This document shows positions 7,129 through 11,295 of a stretch of 11,295 nucleotides of DNA, one piece after another; position 1 is the first letter of the stretch; each line of letters begins with the position of its first letter. The DNA lies in NCBI GenBank assembly GCA_024405335.1, contig JAKSOX010000049.1:1-11295 (forward strand), written 5' to 3'. The notes beneath the pieces were generated by a model. It searched no databases. It was not told the origin of the DNA and was given only the letters and a program-made list of their open reading frames with translations. A program made the position numbers and the translations under genes. Source of the DNA: Kiritimatiellia bacterium (GTDB lineage Bacteria; Verrucomicrobiota; Kiritimatiellia; RFP12; UBA1067).

Positions 7129-7761
7129 ATGGACTTGGTCGGACAACTGAAGGCTGCCGGCGTGGTGCCGGTGATCGTGATCGAGGACGTCGCGCAGGCG
7201 GCGCCGCTCGCGCGGGCGCTCGTGAAGGGCGGGCTCAAGGTGCTGGAAATCACTTTCCGCACGGCGGCGGCGGCGGAATCCATCGCGCGCATCCGCGCGG
7301 AGGTGCCCGAGGCGGTCGTGGGTGCGGGCACGCTGTTGACGCCGCACCAGGTGCGCGCCGCGCACGCGGCGGGCGCGGCGTTCGGCGTGGCGCCGGGGCT
7401 GGATCCGGCGGCGTACGGGGCCGCGCGCGAGCTGGGGCTTCCGTTCGTGCCCGGCGTGGCCACGGCCAGCGAGTTGAGCCAGGCGCTTTCGGCGGGTTTC
7501 ACGCTGGTGAAGTTCTTCCCCGCGGAAGCGGCCGGAGGCGCGAAGATGATCAAGAATCTCCTGGGCGCGTTCCGTTCCACGGGCGTCAAATTCATGCCCA
7601 CGGGCGGCGTGAACGCGGAAAACCTCGGCGACTACCTCGCCATCCCCGAAGTCGTGGCCGCTGGCGGCACGTGGATCGTGCCGAAGAAGGCGCTCGCCGA
7701 GGGCGACTGGGCCGCGATCGAACGCCTCGCCGCCGACGCGGCCGCGCACGCGGCGAGATAG
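7129..7761 (+). CDS. eda: 2-dehydro-3-deoxy-phosphogluconate (KDPG) aldolase, classical Eda type
   Basis: 210 aa, full length for the family. It cleaves KDPG to pyruvate and glyceraldehyde-3-phosphate (Entner-Doudoroff or hexuronate degradation), and may also take 4-hydroxy-2-oxoglutarate. Residues line up with E. coli Eda at a constant offset of -5 through the first two thirds: Glu40, Arg44 (LEITFRT), Thr68 (GAGTLLT), Pro89 (APGLD), Schiff-base Lys128 and Phe130 (LVKFFPAE). PTGGVN (157-162) supplies the phosphate-binding loop. ATG 7129 has a strong site, GGGAGG (7117-7122), with 6 nt spacing. The nuclease stop is 22 nt upstream. Unlike the partial aldolase at the left edge it keeps the Arg and lacks the 7-residue insertion, so the two are old paralogues rather than a recent duplication. 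Confidence 0.94.
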   Translation: MDLVGQLKAAGVVPVIVIEDVAQAAPLARALVKGGLKVLEITFRTAAAAESIARIRAEVPEAVVGAGTLLTPHQVRAAHAAGAAFGVAPGLDPAAYGAARELGLPFVPGVATASELSQALSAGFTLVKFFPAEAAGGAKMIKNLLGAFRSTGVKFMPTGGVNAENLGDYLAIPEVVAAGGTWIVPKKALAEGDWAAIERLAADAAAHAAR

Positions 7762-7788
7762 CGCGCGTTCCGCCGTCCGCCCGCCGCT

Positions 7789-7847
7789 TCCCCGCGAGCC
7801 GCAACCGGTACGGGGAGACGAAAGCCAAGCGCATTGGATTTGGCTTT
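7789..7847. repeat. Two consecutive inverted repeats between eda and the 47-aa gene
   Basis: The first is TCCCCG (7789-7794) with CGGGGA (7811-7816), loop 16 nt containing ACCGGT. The second is a perfect 8-bp repeat, AAAGCCAA (7821-7828) with TTGGCTTT (7840-7847), loop 11 nt. The second right arm contains the -35 hexamer of the promoter at 7840-7868. Either stem could help end transcription from the eda side, but neither is followed by a real T tract (only TTTAAG). The second could instead be an operator. Confidence 0.5.
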
Positions 7848-7868
7848 AAGCCCGGCACGTGGTATAAT
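7840..7868 (+). promoter_or_regulatory. Strong predicted sigma-70-type promoter for the 47-aa gene and the DAHP synthase block
   Basis: -35 TTGGCT (7840-7845), 17-nt spacer, -10 TATAAT (7863-7868) with extended TG. The 14-mer CACGTGGTATAATG at 7856-7869 is identical to that at 2971-2984. Expected +1 is near 7875, giving a leader of only ~14 nt, just enough for AAGGAG (7877-7882). Confidence 0.82.
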
Positions 7869-7888
7869 GCGCGGCCAAGGAGATCGCC

Positions 7889-8032
7889 ATGCCGTGTTGC
7901 GGAACGAAAAAGGATTTTGAAGAACTTCAGAAAGTGGACATGTTGCTCACTTGGGCGATCGAGCATGGCGACAAGGAGGAGGAGGAACGCCTCCGGAAGC
8001 TGCTCGACCGGCTGCAGGAAAAAGTGGGATGA
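7889..8032 (+). CDS. Small charged protein (47 aa) with Cys-Cys N-terminus, function unknown
   Basis: ATG 7889 has an excellent ribosome binding site (AAGGAG 7877-7882, 6 nt spacing) directly under a near-consensus promoter, and the frame ends at TGA 8030-8032. The product starts MPCCGTKKDFEELQKV and continues as a probable single amphipathic helix rich in Glu, Lys and Arg (GDKEEEERLRKLLDRLQEK, 27-45). There is no signal peptide or membrane segment. The adjacent Cys3-Cys4 could bind metal or form a disulfide, but nothing proves this. It is unlike an aromatic attenuator leader: only one Phe and one Trp, no Tyr. The DAHP synthase starts 46 nt downstream with its own ribosome binding site and no visible promoter, so the two are likely cotranscribed. 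I do not recognise the family. Confidence 0.78.
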   Translation: MPCCGTKKDFEELQKVDMLLTWAIEHGDKEEEERLRKLLDRLQEKVG

Positions 8033-8078
8033 CCGTTGAAGACGGCCGCGATTCGAAAAACGAGAGAAGGAAACGAAC

Positions 8079-9080
8079 ATGATCATCGTCATCAAGAAGG
8101 GCGCGGAACCCGCGCAAGTCGAACGCCTCAAGGAGCTGCTCCGGTCGCGGAACATCGCGCCGCACGAATCGGTCGGTTCGCTGCAGACGATCATCGGCTG
8201 CGTCGGCGACGTGGCGCATCTCGACCCCGGGCTCATCGAGGCGCTCGACGTGGTGGAGAGCGTCCAGCGCATCCAGGAGCCGTACAAGGCGGCCAACCGC
8301 AAGTTCCATCCGGACGATTCCGTCGTCGACTGCGGCGGGGTGAAAATCGGCGGCGGCCATTTCTCCGTCATCGCGGGGCCGTGCAGCGTCGAAAGCGAAG
8401 AGCAGATCGTGGGCGTGGCGAAGCAGGTGAAGGCAGCGGGCGCCACCATGCTCCGCGGCGGCGCGTTCAAGCCGCGCACGTCGCCGTATGCGTTCCAGGG
8501 GCTCGGCAAGGAAGGTCTCGACATGCTTTCGGCGGCGAAGAAGGAAACGGGCCTGCCGATCGTCACGGAACTCATGGATTTCAAGGACGTCGAACACTTC
8601 AACGACGTGGACGTGATCCAGATCGGCGCGCGCAACATGCAGAACTTCAACTTGCTGAAGGAAGTGGGCGCCTACACGAAAAAGCCGATTCTCCTCAAGC
8701 GCGGGATGTCCGCGACGCTGCAGGAGCTTCTGATGAGCGCGGAATACGTGATGGCGTCGGGCAATCCGAACGTGATCCTCTGCGAGCGCGGCATCCGCAC
8801 GTTCGAGACGGCGCTCCGGAACACGCTCGATTTGGGCGTGGTGACGCTGCTGCACCGGCTTTCGCATCTGCCCGTGGTGGTGGATCCCTCGCACGCGACG
8901 GGCCACGCGTTCATGGTCGATTCCGTGGCGGTGGCCGCCACGGCGATCGGCGCGGACGGCCTCATCGTGGAGGTCCACAACGACCCCGCGCACGCGAAGT
9001 GCGACGGCGCCCAGAGCCAGACGCCCGCGATGTTCGCCAAGACGATGGCGCGCATCGCCAAAATCAGAAGCGCGTTGTGA
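8079..9080 (+). CDS. aroF: 3-deoxy-7-phosphoheptulonate (DAHP) synthase, type Ib with N-terminal regulatory domain
   Basis: 333 aa. It condenses phosphoenolpyruvate and erythrose-4-phosphate, the committed step of the shikimate pathway. The length and layout match the Thermotoga-type enzyme: a ferredoxin-like/ACT-type regulatory domain (residues 1-~68, MIIVIKKGAEPAQVERL onwards) and a TIM barrel with AGPCSVES (99-106), GGAFKPRTSPYAFQG (127-141), QIGARNMQNF (181-190), LLKRG (205-209), DPSHATG (269-275) and CDGAQS (308-313). The metal ligands fall at Cys102, His272, Glu298 and Asp309, the same numbers I recall for the T. maritima enzyme. The regulatory domain implies feedback inhibition by an aromatic amino acid (known for the family; Tyr or Phe in T. 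maritima). ATG 8079 follows AGAAGG (8065-8070) with 8 nt spacing. The next gene overlaps its stop by 4 nt. Confidence 0.96.
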   Translation: MIIVIKKGAEPAQVERLKELLRSRNIAPHESVGSLQTIIGCVGDVAHLDPGLIEALDVVESVQRIQEPYKAANRKFHPDDSVVDCGGVKIGGGHFSVIAGPCSVESEEQIVGVAKQVKAAGATMLRGGAFKPRTSPYAFQGLGKEGLDMLSAAKKETGLPIVTELMDFKDVEHFNDVDVIQIGARNMQNFNLLKEVGAYTKKPILLKRGMSATLQELLMSAEYVMASGNPNVILCERGIRTFETALRNTLDLGVVTLLHRLSHLPVVVDPSHATGHAFMVDSVAVAATAIGADGLIVEVHNDPAHAKCDGAQSQTPAMFAKTMARIAKIRSAL

Positions 9081-9790
9081 CTGCGAGCGGGTGCGCGGCG
9101 GTGGACTCGAACGGCGGCTTGGTTCCGGAAACGCTGGATTTCGGCGGCGTCAGGCGCGAACTCGCGCGCGGCAGCCGCGTGCTGCTGATGGTGCGCCACG
9201 CCGAGCGCCGGAAGATGGACGTCAACGACCCCACCTTCGGCGAAACGCTGCCCATCACGGCCACTGGCGAAGAGACGAGCCGCGAATTCGGGCGGCGGCT
9301 CGCGGATTGCGCGGACGGCGCGCAGTTCCTGTCCAGCCCGCTTTTGCGCACGCGCATGACGGCGCGTTGCATCGCCGAAGGCATGGGACTCGATCCCGCG
9401 GTCGTCGCCGACGCGGATCCGCTCGGCAACGGCACTCCGGTTTTCGCGGACCAGCGCGCCGTGTTCGAATGGTTCCGCGACGGCCGTTTCTTCGACCACG
9501 TGTTCGAGTATTTCGCCACGGGGCGCGGCCCCGGCCTCGCCGAACTGCGCGCGGGGGCGCGCGAACTCGAACGCTGGGCGCTTTCCGTGTTCACGGGGCG
9601 GTTCGGCGTGTTCGCGTCGCACGATTTCCAGATTGCGGCGTGGCTCCGGGGCATGGACGCCGTGGACGGTTTCACGCGCGAGACGTGGCTGCGCTTCCTC
9701 GACGGCGGCGCGATCGTGCTCGGCGCGGACGGCTTCGTGCGCCGCGCGCTTTTCCGGGCCGGTCTTTCGGAGGGCGTCTGCGGTGTCTGA
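9077..9790 (+). CDS. Histidine phosphatase superfamily protein (branch uncertain)
   Basis: 237 aa from GTG 9077, which overlaps the DAHP synthase stop (GTGA) and has AGAAG (9066-9070) at 6 nt. GTG 9101 is an alternative start. The superfamily motifs are LLMVRHAERRK (36-46) with Arg40 and the phospho-acceptor His41, SSPLLRTRMTA with the second Arg, a central Glu-bearing helix region, and VFASHDFQIA with the second catalytic His182. These place it in the phosphoglycerate-mutase-like histidine phosphatases, cytoplasmic, with no signal peptide. The substrate cannot be assigned: the family includes sugar-phosphate, nucleotide, cobalamin and phosphoprotein phosphatases. It lies in a tight cluster between DAHP synthase and a DUF192 gene, the latter starting 8 nt inside its 3' end. 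Confidence 0.88.
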   Translation: MTASGCAAVDSNGGLVPETLDFGGVRRELARGSRVLLMVRHAERRKMDVNDPTFGETLPITATGEETSREFGRRLADCADGAQFLSSPLLRTRMTARCIAEGMGLDPAVVADADPLGNGTPVFADQRAVFEWFRDGRFFDHVFEYFATGRGPGLAELRAGARELERWALSVFTGRFGVFASHDFQIAAWLRGMDAVDGFTRETWLRFLDGGAIVLGADGFVRRALFRAGLSEGVCGV

Positions 9791-10103
9791 AGAGCGCGTC
9801 CGCATCCTCGGCTACGACGCCGAAGTCGCGCGCACCTTCTTCGCGCGCGCCAAAGGGCTCATTGGCCGGCGCGGTTTGCCGCCCGGCAGGGGATTGCTGA
9901 TCCTCAAGTGCAATTCCATCCACATGTTCTTCATGCGCTTCGCGATCGACGCGATTTTTCTGGATGCGCACGACAACGTGGTCAAGCGGGTGCGGAACGT
10001 GAAACCGTGGCGTCCGTTCGTGTGGGGCGGGTGGCGCGCTCGGAAAGTGCTCGAAGTCGCCGCCGGGGACGCGGGCAATCCGACTTTGGAGGCGAGACCA
10101 TGA
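9783..10103 (+). CDS. DUF192 family protein, cytoplasmic short form
   Basis: 106-aa member of the DUF192/COG1430 family (PF02643), whose biochemical role is unsettled. Family marks are RTFFARAKGLIGR (17-29), LPPGRGLLI (32-40), CNSIHMFFMRFAIDAIFLD (43-61) and the VVKRVRNVKPWRP strand-turn (66-78). Many members begin with a signal peptide or lipobox; this one starts directly at the domain, so it should stay in the cytoplasm. GTG 9783 is chosen because GGAGGG (9769-9774) is 8 nt upstream and the domain starts at once. It overlaps the phosphatase gene by 8 nt, and its stop overlaps the symporter start (ATGA), which implies translational coupling. Confidence 0.9.
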   Translation: MSEERVRILGYDAEVARTFFARAKGLIGRRGLPPGRGLLILKCNSIHMFFMRFAIDAIFLDAHDNVVKRVRNVKPWRPFVWGGWRARKVLEVAAGDAGNPTLEARP

Positions 10104-11065
10104 GAACGCTCGTGAAACTTTCCGAGTGGTTGGCGAAACAGACGCCGGCGTTCGTCACGGCCGTCGCCGTGTTGGCGTATTTCCTGCCGTCGTCCTTCGG
10201 CTGGGTGCGCGGCAACGCGCAAACCGCCATCTTGGGCGTGATCATGCTCGCGATGGGCATGACGCTCACCGAGCAGGACTTCAAGATCCTCGCGTCAAGA
10301 CCGCTGGACGTTGCCATCGGCGCCGCGGCGCAGTTCGTTTTGATGCCGACGATCGCGTTCGCGCTGGCGCACGCGCTCGGCTTGCCGCGTCCGGTGGCCG
10401 TGGGGCTCGTGCTCGTGGGCGTGTGCCCGGGAGGCGTTTCGTCGAACGTCATGAGCTTCTTGTGCAAGGGCGACGTGGCGTTTTCCGTGGGAATGACCGC
10501 CACCACCACGTTAATGGCGCCGTTGATGACGCCGTTGCTGATGAAGTATCTGGCGGGCGAACTCGTGGACGTCGACGCCTTGGGCATGTTCAAGAGCGTG
10601 TTGGTGGTGACGCTGGCGCCCGTGGCGCTCGGTTTTCTGCTGAACCATTTTTTCGGTGCGGCGCGTGGTTTCCGCCAGACGATGAAGGTGATGCCCGGCG
10701 TGGCCGTCGTCGGGCTGGCGTGCATCGTGGGCGGCGTGGTGTCGGCGCAGGGCGCGGCGTTCGCGAAATCCGGCTGGACGGTGTTCGCGGCGGTGTTCCT
10801 GCACAACGCGCTTGGGTACGCGGGCGGGTACGCGACGGGCGTGTTGGCGCGGTTTTCGCGCGCGAAGAAACGTACGATTGCAATCGAGGTGGGAATGCAG
10901 AACGCCGGTCTGGCGACGGTGCTCGCCACGCGCCATTTCCCGCTTTTGCCCGAGGCGGCCATCGCCGCCGCCGTGTCGTGTACGTGGCATTCCATTTCCG
11001 GCGCGCTTCTGGCGGGCGTGTTCAACGCGCTCGACCGCGTCTCCGCAAAATCGCCGCGATTGTGA
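10100..11065 (+). CDS. Bile acid:sodium symporter (BASS) family transporter
   Basis: 321-aa inner-membrane protein of the BASS family (PF01758 type), which couples Na+ entry to uptake of organic anions. About nine to ten hydrophobic segments cover residues ~17-310. Family motifs are GMTLTEQDF (53-61), VGVCPGGVSSNVMSFLCKGDVAFS (107-129, first crossover region) and AIEVGMQNAGLATVLA (261-276, second crossover region), with Glu263, Gln267 and Asn268 of the sodium sites. Despite the name, bacterial relatives carry pantothenate/ketopantoate, pyruvate or other organic acids, so the substrate is open. ATG 10100 has TGGAGG (10087-10092) with 7 nt spacing and overlaps the DUF192 stop by 4 nt. It is the last gene of the DAHP synthase cluster. 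Confidence 0.92.
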   Translation: MRTLVKLSEWLAKQTPAFVTAVAVLAYFLPSSFGWVRGNAQTAILGVIMLAMGMTLTEQDFKILASRPLDVAIGAAAQFVLMPTIAFALAHALGLPRPVAVGLVLVGVCPGGVSSNVMSFLCKGDVAFSVGMTATTTLMAPLMTPLLMKYLAGELVDVDALGMFKSVLVVTLAPVALGFLLNHFFGAARGFRQTMKVMPGVAVVGLACIVGGVVSAQGAAFAKSGWTVFAAVFLHNALGYAGGYATGVLARFSRAKKRTIAIEVGMQNAGLATVLATRHFPLLPEAAIAAAVSCTWHSISGALLAGVFNALDRVSAKSPRL

Positions 11066-11138
11066 GTCTCAAAAAATAAAAGATGTCAGACTGCTTTATA
11101 CTTTTTGAACTCGTCTTGTTCTTACAGTTCCATCTCCG

Positions 11139-11162
11139 ACGCAACGAAAATCGTGGTTGCGT
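11139..11162. repeat. Inverted repeat covering the rpmE -35 element
   Basis: ACGCAAC (11139-11145) and GTTGCGT (11156-11162) are a perfect 7-bp inverted repeat with a 10-nt loop. The right arm includes the -35 hexamer TTGCGT. It may be an operator, or chance. Confidence 0.5.
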
Positions 11163-11185
11163 TCTCGCGTTCGACATGGTATAAT
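11157..11185 (+). promoter_or_regulatory. Predicted promoter of rpmE
   Basis: -35 TTGCGT (11157-11162), 17-nt spacer, -10 TATAAT (11180-11185) with extended TG, in ATGGTATAATGC. Expected +1 is near 11192, giving a leader of ~25 nt before the ATG at 11217. Confidence 0.82.
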
Positions 11186-11216
11186 GCACGAACTTTTTTG
11201 AAAGGCACCAGAGAAA

Positions 11217-11295
11217 ATGAAAGACGGCATCCATCCTAAATACGAAGACGCGACGATCACGTGCGCGTGCGGCAACGTCATCAAGACGCGTTCCA
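11217..11295 (+). CDS. rpmE: Ribosomal protein L31 (bL31), 3'-truncated by window edge
   Basis: The first 26 residues are visible, starting MKDGIHPKYEDATITCACG and then NVIKTRS. This is the conserved N-terminus of bL31 of the large ribosomal subunit. Cys16 and Cys18 (CAC) are the first two zinc ligands, so this is the zinc-binding (C+) form; the second Cys pair would lie beyond the window. A GAAAGG site (11200-11205) precedes ATG 11217 by 11 nt. The gene has its own promoter and so starts a new transcription unit. Confidence 0.97.
   Translation, partial: MKDGIHPKYEDATITCACGNVIKTRS

Larger units (their letters stand above)
11066..11216. other. AT-rich intergenic region upstream of rpmE
   Basis: Far more AT-rich than the rest of the window. 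It begins with an A-rich run (11071-11081) and later CTTTATACTTTTT (11094-11106), which could form a weak A/T stem around AGATGTCAGACTG and might end transcription of the symporter operon, though the stem is poor. The second half holds the rpmE promoter and its inverted repeat. I see no open reading frame or RNA gene here. Confidence 0.5.

Noticed and set aside
4719..7601. Very long minus-strand reading frame (960 codons)
   Set aside because: It lies opposite the mutarotase, half-glycosyltransferase, nuclease and eda genes, whose catalytic motifs are all intact; the antisense product is low-complexity and Arg/Ala-rich.
7789..7847. Inverted repeats as a rho-independent terminator of eda
   Set aside because: Neither stem is followed by a T-rich tract, so I list them as repeats rather than a terminator.
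7889..8032. Small gene as an attenuator leader peptide for DAHP synthase
   Set aside because: The peptide has no run of Phe, Tyr or Trp codons, and no terminator/antiterminator hairpin is visible between it and the DAHP synthase start.
1..11295. CRISPR arrays, tRNA/rRNA genes, insertion sequences or prophage
   Set aside because: No spaced direct repeats, no recognisable tRNA or rRNA sequence, and no transposase or integrase motif was found; the window is almost fully occupied by ordinary protein genes.

Overview
This is a GC-rich, gene-dense bacterial window in which every convincing gene reads on the + strand. It holds eleven complete protein genes, one gene entering from the left edge and one running off the right edge. 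I see no tRNA, rRNA, CRISPR array, insertion sequence or prophage gene. The gene mix, secreted phosphodiester/phosphate hydrolases and an EF-hand-like membrane protein of a kind I associate with Planctomycetes/Verrucomicrobia/Lentisphaerae-type bacteria, suggests a PVC-group organism, perhaps Kiritimatiellae from a gut metagenome. That assignment is an inference and not secure.

Layout. (A) 1-567: the 3' part of a KHG/KDPG-aldolase-family gene. (B) 628-2926: two exported enzymes, a phosphodiester glycosidase (NAGPA-like) and a calcineurin-like metallophosphoesterase with an Fn3/purple-acid-phosphatase-like N-terminal domain. A promoter of the local type lies just upstream. (C) 2990-7761: an EF-hand-like protein with two C-terminal membrane segments, a hexose-6-phosphate mutarotase, a free-standing N-terminal half of a GT-B glycosyltransferase, a membrane-anchored DRGH nuclease and a second, classical KDPG aldolase. 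(D) 7889-11065: an unlisted-type 47-aa charged protein with a Cys-Cys N-terminus, a type Ib DAHP synthase (first step of aromatic amino acid synthesis), a histidine phosphatase, a DUF192 protein and a BASS-family sodium symporter; the last four genes are packed closely, with 4-8 nt overlaps between successive genes from the DAHP synthase on. (E) 11217-11295: the start of ribosomal protein L31 (rpmE).

Each of blocks B to E opens with the same promoter design: an extended -10 (TGGTATAATG, or the weaker TGGCACAATG), preceded 17 nt upstream by a -35 position that is recognisable in three of the four. Transcripts would have very short leaders. For the EF-hand-like gene the predicted +1 falls on the ATG itself, so it may be leaderless. 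In two promoters the -35 element lies inside the right arm of an inverted repeat.

The genes are mostly central metabolism plus secreted hydrolysis: two aldolases that yield pyruvate, a mutarotase for hexose-6-phosphate, DAHP synthase that consumes PEP, and a transporter from a family that includes organic-acid carriers. I see no clear undescribed defence or mobile system. The most unusual items are the promoter/leaderless architecture, the 47-aa gene, the EF-hand-like family and the half-glycosyltransferase.
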